64,000 nucleotides of DNA, from assembly GCA_013178015.1 (NCBI GenBank), contig JABLXR010000004.1, positions 1 to 64,000 of the forward strand. The letters run 5' to 3'. The notes beneath the pieces are model-generated. The model ran no database searches, was not told where the DNA came from, and saw only the letters and a list, made by a program, of their open reading frames with translations. The DNA comes from Anaerolineae bacterium (GTDB taxonomy: Bacteria > Chloroflexota > Anaerolineae > DRVO01). The translations under genes were made by a program, and so were the position numbers. Shown in pieces: positions 1-8,017 of the stretch (positions within the stretch are counted from its first letter, which is position 1; each line of letters opens with the position of its first letter).

Positions 1-225
1 AGCTGCCATCTGGCGCGGGCCAGGAACCACCACCGGCCAGCCAGCAGGCAGGGAACAGAGGCGATGCAGCGTCCGATAGCGCCCAGCCTGGCTCCGATAG
101 CCATCTCTGGTGGCCTGCCCCAGGACTCTGAGAAAGCCCTACTCCGCGGCCCATCTACCTTGCCGCCGCGATGCGTGCGTGCCAGAATGAGCCATTCCGC
201 ACCGGCCGCTGGCCTTGGAGGTGTC

Positions 226-1197
226 TTGCTTCCGGTAGATATGCCCCTGTCTGAGTTGCAGCAATACCGTCCCCCGCAGACCAAGGAGCCCGACTTCGAC
301 TCTTTCTGGGAGCATACTCTGGACCAGGCCAGGAGCCAGCCCCTGAGCCCCGAGTTCCGACGGATGGAAGGCTACCCTGTTCCTGAAGTCGAGGTGTTCC
401 GCGCCAGCTTCGATGGCTTTCGTGGTGGTCGCTCTGTGGGTTGGTACCTCCGGCCCGCCGGCGCAGCCAACGAGGGGAAGTTGCCGGCTGTCGTCGCCTA
501 CCACGGCTATAGCGGCAACAAGGGCCAGCCGCACCAGTACCTCCACTATGCCCTGCAGGGCTACGCCGTCCTGGCGCTGGACGTACGCGGCCAGTCGGGC
601 GAAAGCTGCGACGCCAACCAGTACGACAGCGGGCACGTCACCGGCTGGATGACCAAGGGCATCTCGGACCCCGAGGGGTACTACTACCGAGGGGTATACA
701 TGGACTGCGTGCGGGCCGCCGATCTGGTGGCATCGCTGCCGGAGGTGGACCCCAGCCGGATGGGAGCCTGGGGCGTGAGCCAGGGCGGCGGCCTGGCGCT
801 GGCAGCGACGGCGCTCAGCGGCCGGTTCGCTCTGACCATGCCGGACGTGCCCTATCTGTGCCACTACCGCCGCTCCCTGGAGATCGCCCAGCAGGGCCCC
901 TATCTGGAGCTCAGCGCTTACTTCCGTCTTTATCCCGACCGGGAGGAGCAGGCATTTCGGACCCTTTCCTACTTCGACAACCTCAACCTGGCGGATCGCA
1001 TCACCTGTCCGGTGTTGATGTCGGTGGGGCTGGTGGACCTCATCTGCCCGCCCTCATCCATCTACGCCACGTACAACTACGTGGCGGGCGAGAAGCGCAT
1101 GGCAGTGTATCCCTACCACGGGCACGAGGTGCCCCCGCAACACGTCACCGAGCAGATCCGCTGGGCCAACCGGCACCTGCGGGGGCTGGATGTATAA
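226..1197 (+). CDS. Acetyl-xylan esterase / cephalosporin-C deacetylase (AXE1 family)
   Basis: Predicted cytosolic alpha/beta hydrolase that removes acetyl groups from xylo-oligosaccharides (carbohydrate esterase family 7). The protein (323 aa) follows the Thermotoga acetyl-xylan esterase closely as I remember it, including the opening DMPLSELQQYRP, GYSGNKGQPH, nucleophile motif GVSQGGG (Ser about residue 185), acid in GLVDLICPP (Asp about 271) and base in YHGHE (His about 300). I chose the TTG at 226 because GGAGGTG lies 4 nt upstream and this gives the same N-terminus as the family; the frame is open to 64 and an ATG at 241 is the alternative. No signal peptide is visible. The next gene overlaps the stop by one base. 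Substrate specificity inside the family cannot be read from sequence. Confidence 0.9.
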   Translation: MLPVDMPLSELQQYRPPQTKEPDFDSFWEHTLDQARSQPLSPEFRRMEGYPVPEVEVFRASFDGFRGGRSVGWYLRPAGAANEGKLPAVVAYHGYSGNKGQPHQYLHYALQGYAVLALDVRGQSGESCDANQYDSGHVTGWMTKGISDPEGYYYRGVYMDCVRAADLVASLPEVDPSRMGAWGVSQGGGLALAATALSGRFALTMPDVPYLCHYRRSLEIAQQGPYLELSAYFRLYPDREEQAFRTLSYFDNLNLADRITCPVLMSVGLVDLICPPSSIYATYNYVAGEKRMAVYPYHGHEVPPQHVTEQIRWANRHLRGLDV

Positions 1198-1535
1198 TGA
1201 AGGCGCAATGTCGAAGACGACGTGGGGTGAGACATCCAGTACTCCGAGTAGCCGAGTTGGAGCGGGTGGGCGCGTACACGCTTCGTGTCGCCTTTGATGA
1301 TGGTGCCAAGCAGGTGATTGACTTTTCATCAGTCCTTGCAGGGCCCGTGTATGGGCCACTACGAGATGAGCGAGTCTTCGACCAAGTGACCATAGACCCA
1401 GAGGTCCGCACTCTCGTCTGGCCCAATGGCGCCGACTTCGACCCGGCCACACTGCACGACTGGCCCAAGTACGCGGATGAGCTGAAGCGATTGGCCGGAG
1501 TGTGGAAGCAGGCTGAGCCAACCACTTCCTCGTAA
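1197..1535 (+). CDS. DUF2442 domain protein
   Basis: Small soluble protein (112 aa) with the DUF2442 pattern: a short beta-rich N-terminus, VAFDDGAKQVIDFS, a GPVYGPLRD turn and the WPNGADFDPATLHD signature near the end. The function of DUF2442 is not known to me; members often sit beside DUF4160 or other toxin-antitoxin-like genes. Here the start ATG (1197) overlaps the esterase stop in TAATG, so translation may be coupled. A GTG at 1227 would give the usual short family N-terminus and is a real alternative. Its downstream neighbour is a hicBA module, which fits a toxin-antitoxin-like setting, but no DUF4160 partner is present. Confidence 0.7.
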   Translation: MKAQCRRRRGVRHPVLRVAELERVGAYTLRVAFDDGAKQVIDFSSVLAGPVYGPLRDERVFDQVTIDPEVRTLVWPNGADFDPATLHDWPKYADELKRLAGVWKQAEPTTSS

Positions 1536-1576
1536 AGGTGGAGCGCCGTATCAGGTGATGTCCGGGAGGTAGTAGA

Positions 1577-1789
1577 ATGGATAACATGTACACGGCCATA
1601 GTACAGCGCCGCGGCGACTGGTGGATGGGCTGGATCGCTGAGATACCAGGGGTGAACTGCCAGGAGCGGTCTCGTGAGGAGCTGCTCGAGAGCCTCCGGG
1701 TCACGTTGCGAGAGGCGCTGGAACTCAACCGGCAAGATGCCATTGCCTCAGCCGGAGACGACTACCAGGAAGACCGCATCGCGGTATGA
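1577..1789 (+). CDS. hicB: HicB-like antitoxin
   Basis: Short (70 aa) HicB-type partial RNase H-fold antitoxin. It begins YTAIVQRRGDWWMGWIAEIPGV and continues with the E-ELL-SLR-TL-EALELN helix typical of the family. HicB proteins neutralise the HicA mRNA interferase and often repress their own promoter. The ATG at 1577 has GGGAGGT six bases upstream. The stop overlaps the start of hicA in ATGA, as is common for coupled modules. The antitoxin reading frame is intact whereas the toxin is broken, so it may now be a solitary regulator or be drifting. It lacks a long DNA-binding extension, so autoregulation is uncertain. Confidence 0.8.
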   Translation: MDNMYTAIVQRRGDWWMGWIAEIPGVNCQERSREELLESLRVTLREALELNRQDAIASAGDDYQEDRIAV

Positions 1790-1974
1790 AGCGCCGCGAC
1801 CTGCTCAGGCATCTCCGCTCTCACGGTTGCAGCCTGCTTAGGGAAGGTGGGCGCCACTCCTAGTGGCACAACCCAGCACAGCAGAAGCGGTCCGCGGTTC
1901 CCAGACACTCAGAGATAGACGATGTGCTGGCCAAGAAGATCTGCAAGGACCTGGGGATACCATTCGTCCGGTAG
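1786..1974 (+). pseudogene. hicA: hicA toxin interrupted by one in-frame TAG
   Basis: The frame opens with ATG at 1786 and reads MKRRDLLRHLRSHGC, LLREGGRHS, then TAG at 1861-1863. It then continues in the same frame as WHNPAQQKRSAVPRHSEI and DDVLAKKICKDLGIP to a natural TAG at 1972. Joined across the stop, this is a full-length HicA (double-stranded-RNA-binding fold, about 62 codons) with the catalytic-region histidine in GGRHS. HicA relatives usually carry a hydrophobic residue at the interrupted position, so a one-base change such as TTG to TAG would explain the break. No other damage is seen, which suggests recent inactivation, natural suppression or a sequencing error. Confidence 0.8.
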
Positions 1975-2012
1975 CGCGCGTAAGGGACTCTCACCTCAAG
2001 AGGCGGCCTAGC

Positions 2013-3413
2013 ATGCACATCAGCCTGATCTACGCCGGCATCGCTGGCAAAGGGTTCAACAGCATCGGCCAGGGGATGGACTCGGGCTGGATCAGCCACG
2101 GGCTGGCCATCCTGAGTGCCGTCCTCAAGCGCGAGGGCCACGAGGTGGATCTCCTCGACCTACGCGCCCTGCGCGACTGGGATCACTTCCGCGACGAGCT
2201 GTCCTCCCGCCGCCCTGACGTCTGCGGCCTCACCATGATGAGCGTGGACTTCAACCCGGTCATGCGGGCCGTGGACCTCATCAAAGAGACCCTGCCCGAC
2301 TGCACCGTCGTGGTAGGCGGCCCCCATCCCACCCTGGCCACCGACGAGGTGATCCCCAACCCCAAGATAGACCATGTGGTCATCCGCGAGGGTGAGATCA
2401 GCTTCCCTCAGCTGCTGCGCGACCTGGAGGCGGGCCGAAAACGAGAGCGCCTTATCGCGGGCGAGCACCCCGACCTGGATTCCCTCCCCTACGCCGACCA
2501 CGACCTCTTCCTGGACGAGTGGCGCCGCTGGGGCTACGCCATCGAGTCGCCCGAGGCACCCTTCGTGCCTGAGCTCCCCCCGCCTTTCGTGACCATCATC
2601 GCCGGACGGGGCTGCATCTACAGCTGCGCCTTCTGCAAGCCGGGCGAGAGCCTCATCTTCGGTAACCGGGTGCGACGTCGTAGCGTGCCCAACGTGATCG
2701 GCGAGCTGAAGGAGCTGCGGGACCGCTACCGGTTCAACTCCTTCATGTTTCACGACGACTGCCTCACCGAGAACCCCCGCTGGGTGCGGGAGTTTTGTCG
2801 GGCCTACCTTGAGGAGGGCTTCACCCAACCCTTCTTCTGCCAGAGCCGGGCCGATATCATCGTCAAGCACGAGGAGACGGTGGCCCTCATGGCGCAGGCC
2901 GGGCTCAAGGGCTACTTCATCGGTTTCGAGAGCGGCAGCGACCGGGTCCTGGAGTTCATCAACAAGGGCACCACCCGGGCCCAGAACCTGGAGGCGGCGC
3001 GCATCTGCCGCAAGTACGGCATCGCTATCTGGGCCAACTACATGCTGGGGCTGCCTACCGAGACTCCCGACGAGGTCCGGGAGACCATCTCCATGCTCAA
3101 GGAGATAGATCCCGACTACTACAGCCCCGCCTTCTTCACCCCCCACCCGGGCAGCCACCTGTATGACTACTGCGTCGAGAACGACCTCATGCTCATCCGG
3201 GATCACGACGACTATGCCCGCAACCCCACCGGACCCAAGATCAAGACCCAGGACCCCGAGTTCCTGGTCTGGGCTCTAGCGGAATCCCAGCGGCGCACTA
3301 CGGCCAACGCCTTGAAACGTGAGGCGCGCCGATACTGGCATCGGTATGCCCGTCCCGGCAAGGTGGCCCGTAAGGTGCGCCAGTTGCTGCTCCGGCCAGC
3401 GGAGCCGGCCTAG
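2013..3413 (+). CDS. B12-binding radical SAM protein
   Basis: Predicted cobalamin-dependent radical SAM enzyme, 466 aa. Residues about 1-140 form the B12-binding fold (ISHGLAILSAVLKREGHEVD, DVCGLTMMSVDFN, VVVGGPHPTLATDEV). The radical SAM core follows with the [4Fe-4S] motif CIYSCAFC near residue 205, then FHDDCLTEN and YFIGFESGSDRVL, and the LGLPTETPDEV segment common in BchE/HpnJ-type enzymes. Such enzymes methylate or rearrange unactivated carbons in cofactors, lipids or antibiotics; the substrate cannot be told here. The ATG at 2013 gives the canonical start of the B12 domain; the longer open frame upstream overlaps the hicA remnant and is not needed. No pathway partner is adjacent. Confidence 0.85.
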   Translation: MHISLIYAGIAGKGFNSIGQGMDSGWISHGLAILSAVLKREGHEVDLLDLRALRDWDHFRDELSSRRPDVCGLTMMSVDFNPVMRAVDLIKETLPDCTVVVGGPHPTLATDEVIPNPKIDHVVIREGEISFPQLLRDLEAGRKRERLIAGEHPDLDSLPYADHDLFLDEWRRWGYAIESPEAPFVPELPPPFVTIIAGRGCIYSCAFCKPGESLIFGNRVRRRSVPNVIGELKELRDRYRFNSFMFHDDCLTENPRWVREFCRAYLEEGFTQPFFCQSRADIIVKHEETVALMAQAGLKGYFIGFESGSDRVLEFINKGTTRAQNLEAARICRKYGIAIWANYMLGLPTETPDEVRETISMLKEIDPDYYSPAFFTPHPGSHLYDYCVENDLMLIRDHDDYARNPTGPKIKTQDPEFLVWALAESQRRTTANALKREARRYWHRYARPGKVARKVRQLLLRPAEPA

Positions 3414-3830
3414 CCTCGTCTCCGTACATCAGCAGACACTGGCGCTACAGCGCTGCTCCGGTGATCGCTCAGTATCCCCTGGTGGCCCCCTGCCGGAGCC
3501 TGGACACCAGCGATTCTGTCGTATGCATGCGTTCACTCCACTCGCCACGACACACCTCTCGGCGGTGTAGGACGCAGGCTCCAGTCCAGGCCAACGAGTG
3601 GGGGCCGGAAATGGGGGGCTGTCCGCACACGGCAGATGGCTACGGCAGGCTGTGTGTGAGCTGACCCTCCTCGTCCAGGAGCTCTATCTCGGACGTGCCG
3701 TCGGCTTCTGCCATAGGGTGGCGGGGCCGGCCCAGAGCGTCACTCAAGTTGATGCGTGGGGCGCCGCGTTTGGTCCGGCACGGCCGCTCGAGGCAGCGCA
3801 CATGCCGGCCCCCTGGGGGGCCGCCCCGGC
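3414..3830. other. Gene-free stretch between convergent genes
   Basis: About 420 bases between the radical SAM stop and the esterase stop. I find no family-like reading frame, RNA gene, strong promoter or long hairpin; short open frames on both strands have arginine/proline/glycine-rich shadow composition. Confidence 0.5.
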
Positions 3831-4706
3831 TCAGGGCCTCAGGTGAGCGGCCAGGAAGTCCAGGACGGCGTCGAAGGCGCGGAGCGTGTGTGGATCGTCC
3901 CCGTCGCGGTCGAAGCCGTGCCCGCCGCCCTCCAGCGTCACCATCTCCGTCTCCACCCCCTGGCGGGCCAGCTCCTGGTGCATAGCCAACGACTGCCCGT
4001 AGGGAACGTCGGTGTCGGCGTCGCCGTGGAGCAGCAGGGTGGGCGAAGCCCCGGAGGTGACGTTCCTCAAGGGACAGTAGCGACGGAAGAACTCCGCATC
4101 CGCCTTGGGATCGCGGCCGCCTACCTCCTGTGGCCACGCCCCCTGCTGGCGGCAGTACAGATAGAACTCGAACCGCTCTGGGGGACCCTCAGAGATAGGG
4201 GCCGACCCCACCAGCGACCTCGCCTTCTCCTCCGTTACCCGGGGGAAGGTGAGGTAGTGCGGGTCGGGTCGGGTATACCAGTCAGCTACGATGTCGCCGT
4301 AGCCGTAGAACGAGACCACGGCTCGGGGCGCAGGATGGGTGGTAGTGCCCAACAGGAGGGCGAGGTAGCCGCCGGCCGAATGGCCGATCACGGCCAGACG
4401 TTCCGGATCCAGATCCGGCACGCCCTCGCGCGTCCAGGCCCAAGCCGTCAGCACGTCGTCGGCGATCTCCGGCAGCTTGCTCTCCGGTGCCAGCCGGTAG
4501 TCGGGACAGACGACAGCGTAGCCGGCCTCCAGATAGCGGCGCACCTGCCAGGGCCGGACCGTCTTCCGGGAGCCGAAGATGAGGGCGCCGCCATGGAGCC
4601 ACAGCAGAGCCGGGCAGGGGCCGGCCCCAATCGGGCGGAAGACGTCGGCGCGAAGGGGGTGGCCGGACACGGTGCGGTACGTGTAGGTGACGGGCTCGTG
4701 GGGCAT
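3831..4706 (-). CDS. Alpha/beta hydrolase, esterase of the HSL/BD-FAE type
   Basis: Predicted cytosolic carboxylesterase of 291 aa. The oxyanion-hole motif is LWLHGGALIFG, the nucleophile elbow is IGHSAGGYLALLLG, the acid is in LLLHGDADTDVPYG, and the catalytic His is in LEGGGHGFDRD near the C-terminus, so the triad is complete and in the usual order. The N-terminal YRTVSGHPLRADVFRP is typical of esterase/lipase and kynurenine-formamidase-like families. The ATG at 4706 begins the domain directly. It faces away from the DUF4139 gene and stands alone. Natural substrate unknown; small acyl esters or acetylated sugars are likely given the AXE1 enzyme nearby. Confidence 0.85.
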   Translation of the reverse strand: MPHEPVTYTYRTVSGHPLRADVFRPIGAGPCPALLWLHGGALIFGSRKTVRPWQVRRYLEAGYAVVCPDYRLAPESKLPEIADDVLTAWAWTREGVPDLDPERLAVIGHSAGGYLALLLGTTTHPAPRAVVSFYGYGDIVADWYTRPDPHYLTFPRVTEEKARSLVGSAPISEGPPERFEFYLYCRQQGAWPQEVGGRDPKADAEFFRRYCPLRNVTSGASPTLLLHGDADTDVPYGQSLAMHQELARQGVETEMVTLEGGGHGFDRDGDDPHTLRAFDAVLDFLAAHLRP

Positions 4707-4939
4707 TCATCCCTCCGGGCGGTGTGTGCCGGCGCAGTATAGCACCCGGAACCCGGCGCCACACCCGTTGGCGAGCCTTGCGGGCACGTCACTTGCAGCA
4801 AACTGCCTCAGGCCGGCTGGAACCGCACGCTCCTTGCCTGCGTCTACCTCACAGAGGACGCGCCCGGGGCGATGACCGTGGCCATTGAGAAAGCGGTGCC
4901 GACCCTGAGGCGGTCTGGGCTCTTTGAGGAGGCAAGCGC

Positions 4940-6406
4940 ATGCGCAGACGAGCGGTTCTAACCATCTTCCTGGTGCTGGCCGTGGGGCTGTCGGGGGCGG
5001 CCGGCTACCGGTCTCTGCCTCAGGCAGTGGTGGCCCAGGAGCCGGGGGACCAGGCGGCCGGCCCGGAGATCGCCGTCTACAACCAGGGCGTGGCTCTGGT
5101 GAAGGACACCCGGACCCTCGACCTTGAGCAAGGGGTGCAGTCGGTCACCATCACCGACGTGGCGGAGCAGCTCGACCCCACCAGCGTGCACTTCCGCTCC
5201 CTCAGCGACCCCGAGGGAACGGTGGTGCTGGAGCAGAACTTCGAGTACGACCTGGTTGGCCCCGAACGGCTGCTGAGCAAGTACGTAGACCAGCGCATCG
5301 AGGTCATCACCCAGGACGGTACCGTCCACCAGGGCACCCTCCTCAGCGGCGCCGGTGACCTCATCCTGCGCGATGACCAGGACCGCGTGGTGGTGATCCG
5401 ACGGGACAGCGTACGGGACTTCACCTTCCCCGCCCTTCCCGAGGGGCTCATCACCCGTCCCTCGCTGGTGTGGCTGGTGAACTCGGCCCAAGGTGGGACA
5501 CAGGACGTAGAGATAGCTTACCTGACCGGTGGCATCAGCTGGCAGGCCAACTACGTGGTCCTGCTGGCGCAGGATAGCGCCAGCCTCGACCTCGACGGCT
5601 GGGTGACGCTGAACAACAACAGCGGCGCCACCTACACCGATGCCAGGCTCAAGCTGGTGGCGGGAGACATCAACCGCGTCACTCCGGCGGCCATGGACCG
5701 CGGGCTGGTGATGGAGGAGTACGCCCTGGCCGCACCGGCGGCCGCGCCTCAGGTGGAGCAGCGGGGCTTCTTCGAATACCACCTGTACGAGGTGCTGCGC
5801 CCGGTGACCATCCGGGACAGGCAGCAGAAACAGGTGGAGTTCGTCACCGCCACCGGCGTCCCGGCAGAGAAGTTCTTCGTCTACGATGGGGCTCCTGGGT
5901 ACGCCTTCTGGGGCGGCTTAGTGAGTGACCCCAGCTATGGCGCCGATACCGGCGTCAAACAGGTGCGCACCATGCTTGCCTTCCAGACGGGCGAGGAGGG
6001 TGTGGATGCCCAATTGCCCCGAGGAGTGATCCGGGTCTATCAAGAGGACGTAGATGGCAGCCCTCTGCCCCTGGGCGAGGACAGGGTGGACCACACCCCC
6101 AAGGGTGAGGAGGTGCGGCTCTACATCGGTGATGCCTTCGACATCGTGGGCGAGCGGGTGCAAACGGACTTCCAGAAGCTGGGCAGCCGGGCCATGGAAG
6201 AGAGCTACCGGATCACCCTGCGGAACCACAAGGAAGAGGCAGTCGAGGTGCGGGTGGTGGAGCACATGTTCCGCTGGAGCGAGTGGCAGATCGTGCGAGA
6301 GACCGCCGAACACACCAAGCTGGACGCCCAGCAGGTGGAGTGGAGGGTGCAAGTTCCCGCCGACGGCGAATCCGTGATCGAGTATACCGTCCGTTACGAG
6401 TGGTGA
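4940..6406 (+). CDS. DUF4139 domain exported protein
   Basis: Secreted or membrane-tethered beta-sandwich protein of 488 aa. A signal peptide covers about residues 1-32 (RRR followed by a hydrophobic run, then AVVAQ). The DUF4139 pattern follows: IAVYNQGVALVKDTRTLDL, the conserved ITDVAEQLDPTSVHFRSL, a YLTGGISWQANYVVLL segment and WVTLNNNSGATYTDARLKLV. The C-terminal half contains DHTPKGEEVRLYIGDAFDIV and an immunoglobulin-like tail ending in VIEYTVRYEW. Family function is unknown; members look like envelope scaffold proteins. It is monocistronic, with about 280 bases before the next promoter-led operon. Confident in the family, not in the role. Confidence 0.85.
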   Translation: MRRRAVLTIFLVLAVGLSGAAGYRSLPQAVVAQEPGDQAAGPEIAVYNQGVALVKDTRTLDLEQGVQSVTITDVAEQLDPTSVHFRSLSDPEGTVVLEQNFEYDLVGPERLLSKYVDQRIEVITQDGTVHQGTLLSGAGDLILRDDQDRVVVIRRDSVRDFTFPALPEGLITRPSLVWLVNSAQGGTQDVEIAYLTGGISWQANYVVLLAQDSASLDLDGWVTLNNNSGATYTDARLKLVAGDINRVTPAAMDRGLVMEEYALAAPAAAPQVEQRGFFEYHLYEVLRPVTIRDRQQKQVEFVTATGVPAEKFFVYDGAPGYAFWGGLVSDPSYGADTGVKQVRTMLAFQTGEEGVDAQLPRGVIRVYQEDVDGSPLPLGEDRVDHTPKGEEVRLYIGDAFDIVGERVQTDFQKLGSRAMEESYRITLRNHKEEAVEVRVVEHMFRWSEWQIVRETAEHTKLDAQQVEWRVQVPADGESVIEYTVRYEW

Positions 6407-6621
6407 GAGGCCGGTGCGACAGGAGGGGCCGGCTCTCGTCCGGGTCCACTCTCCGGGCGCGACCCGGCCCGCGATGAGCGCCATCGGGTCGGGGGTGGGC
6501 GACAGAGGCGTCACGCCCCCGGCCTCGGCCTGGCCATGAACGCCGCAGGCTGGGTAGTGGGCCTGTTCCGGAAATGATTGAGGCGAATCGAATTCGGTAG
6601 CGAACTGGTACTCCAGAGCGG

Positions 6622-6650
6622 GTGACAAGTCAACATATGTCTGCTAGAAT
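6622..6650 (+). promoter_or_regulatory. Sigma-70-type promoter of the nagA operon
   Basis: GTGACA at 6622-6627 and TAGAAT at 6645-6650 are separated by exactly 17 bases, 39 bases before the ATG at 6689. It is the only good promoter before the four closely packed genes that follow. Confidence 0.6.
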
Positions 6651-6688
6651 GGCGGCGCCAAGGACCTCGCTGTGGGGGGAGGTACACC

Positions 6689-7600
6689 ATGATAGAGGTG
6701 GTGCCGTACGCCGGCCGTCCCACCAACTACCGGGTGACGGACGGACGGCTGGAGGCCATCGTGACGGCCGACGTAGGGCCGCGGGTCCTGCGCCTGGGCC
6801 TGGTGGGCGGTCCTAACGAGTTTGCCGAGCTTCCCGAGGTTTCTCAGCCCACGCCCTACGGCGACTGGCGCCTCTATGGCGGCCACCGCCTGTGGCACTC
6901 GCCTGAAGCCATGCCTCGCTCTTACTACCCCGACAACGACCCCTGCACGGTTGAGGTGGACGACGACTACGTCTCCGTCGCCCAGGCGGTCGAACCCCCC
7001 ACTGGCATCCAGAAGACTATGCGCCTCAGGCCGGGCGAGGGCTTTATCGAGGTGGACCATGTCCTGACGAACGAGGGGCTCTGGCCCATCGAGGCCGCTC
7101 CCTGGGCTCTATCGGTCATGGCGCCCGGCGGCACGGCCCTGCTCCAGCCTGCCTCCCAGCGCGACCCGCAGAACCTGCTGCCCAACAGGAGCCTCATCCT
7201 CTGGCCCTACACCGACCTGACGGACGATCGGCTGGTCTTGGGGCGGGACTTGATCCTTCTGCACCAGCGAGCCGACGCCGCGGGGCCGATCAAGGTGGGG
7301 GTGAACAACGACGGCGGCTGGGCCGCCTACTACAATCAGGGCCGCTTGTTCATCAAGCGATTCGCAGTGGACATCTTTGCCGTCTACCCGGATAATGGCT
7401 GCACCGTGGAGTGCTACACCAACGCTCAGATGCTGGAGCTGGAGAGCTTGGGTTCTCTCGTGTTGCTGGAACCTGGCGAAAGCGCATATCATACCGAGCG
7501 TTGGTACCTGTTCGAAGTGCCGCACCTCCCCCTGGACGATGAGGAGGCGCTGCTCGAGGCGGTCAACGGCCATCTCTCCCGCACCAGCGAGCCAGGATGA
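6689..7600 (+). CDS. DUF4380 / galactose-mutarotase-like protein
   Basis: Soluble protein of 303 aa with an aldose-1-epimerase-like beta-sandwich signature: GRLEAIVTADVGPRVLRLG, GDWRLYGGHRLWHSPE, FIEVDHVLTNEGLWPIE, PWALSVMAPGG and a late FAVDIFAVYPDNGCTVE. DUF4380 proteins are thought to bind carbohydrate and some may act as mutarotases, although catalytic residues are not obvious here. The ATG at 6689 has a strong GGGGAGGT site upstream. It heads an operon with nagA and an HAD phosphatase, only 6 bases before the next gene, which supports a sugar or amino-sugar role (inference). Confidence 0.75.
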   Translation: MIEVVPYAGRPTNYRVTDGRLEAIVTADVGPRVLRLGLVGGPNEFAELPEVSQPTPYGDWRLYGGHRLWHSPEAMPRSYYPDNDPCTVEVDDDYVSVAQAVEPPTGIQKTMRLRPGEGFIEVDHVLTNEGLWPIEAAPWALSVMAPGGTALLQPASQRDPQNLLPNRSLILWPYTDLTDDRLVLGRDLILLHQRADAAGPIKVGVNNDGGWAAYYNQGRLFIKRFAVDIFAVYPDNGCTVECYTNAQMLELESLGSLVLLEPGESAYHTERWYLFEVPHLPLDDEEALLEAVNGHLSRTSEPG

Positions 7601-7606
7601 GGCGCC

Positions 7607-8017
7607 ATGCTCCCAGATAACCTGTTGGCCTTGCGGACGGATACCGTACCGGGCGAGAGACGCAGCAAGCGGCTACGTCACTTCGTGGCAGCGCTGAAGC
7701 GCTACGAACCGCTCCTGGTCCTAAGCCTGGACCCTCTGGGAGAGAAGGGCGGCTCCATGACGCACGATCTGGAGCATGTCCTGGTCGTGGATGATGGCAC
7801 GCTCGACTGGGAGACGGTAGATCGCCTCAGCGATGGCGTGATTCTAGTCATCCTCTACAGCGAGGGGGAGCTCACGGAGGAGCTTGGCATTCCCGGGCAC
7901 CCCCTGTACGATTCCCTCCTCCGTGGCTCAGTCCTCTACGAGCGCAACGAAACCCGCGATCGCCTGTTGCGCGACCTGGTGCACCCAGAGCTGGAGCTGA
8001 GAGAGAGCACGGCATGA
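7607..8017 (+). CDS. Unknown protein, weakly nucleotidyltransferase-like
   Basis: Protein of 136 aa that I do not recognise with confidence. The middle reads LEHVLVVDDGTLDWETVDRL and VILVILYSEGELTEELG, and the end HPLYDSLLRGSVLYER resembles the C-terminus of small minimal nucleotidyltransferase domains. However, the GS...D-x-D catalytic motif of that fold is absent, so it would be inactive. It lies between the DUF4380 gene and nagA: 6 bases after the former, and its stop overlaps the nagA start in ATGA, so it is certainly part of the operon. No signal peptide or membrane segment. Confidence 0.6.
   Translation: MLPDNLLALRTDTVPGERRSKRLRHFVAALKRYEPLLVLSLDPLGEKGGSMTHDLEHVLVVDDGTLDWETVDRLSDGVILVILYSEGELTEELGIPGHPLYDSLLRGSVLYERNETRDRLLRDLVHPELELRESTA

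Noticed and set aside
1-225. Additional gene at the left edge
   Set aside because: The frame from 64 is open but composition is non-coding and the family N-terminus begins at 226.
3640-4137. Minus-strand ORF of 165 aa
   Set aside because: It overlaps the esterase in another frame and has Arg/Gly/Pro-rich shadow composition.
4800-4920. Plus-strand fragment reading LACVYLTEDAPGAMTVAIEK
   Set aside because: Looks somewhat protein-like but has no start, no family match and ends in another gene's leader; not enough to call a remnant.
7607-8017. Nucleotidyltransferase assignment for the 136-aa protein
   Set aside because: Only the C-terminal resemblance is visible; the catalytic GS and D-x-D residues are absent, so it is kept as unknown.
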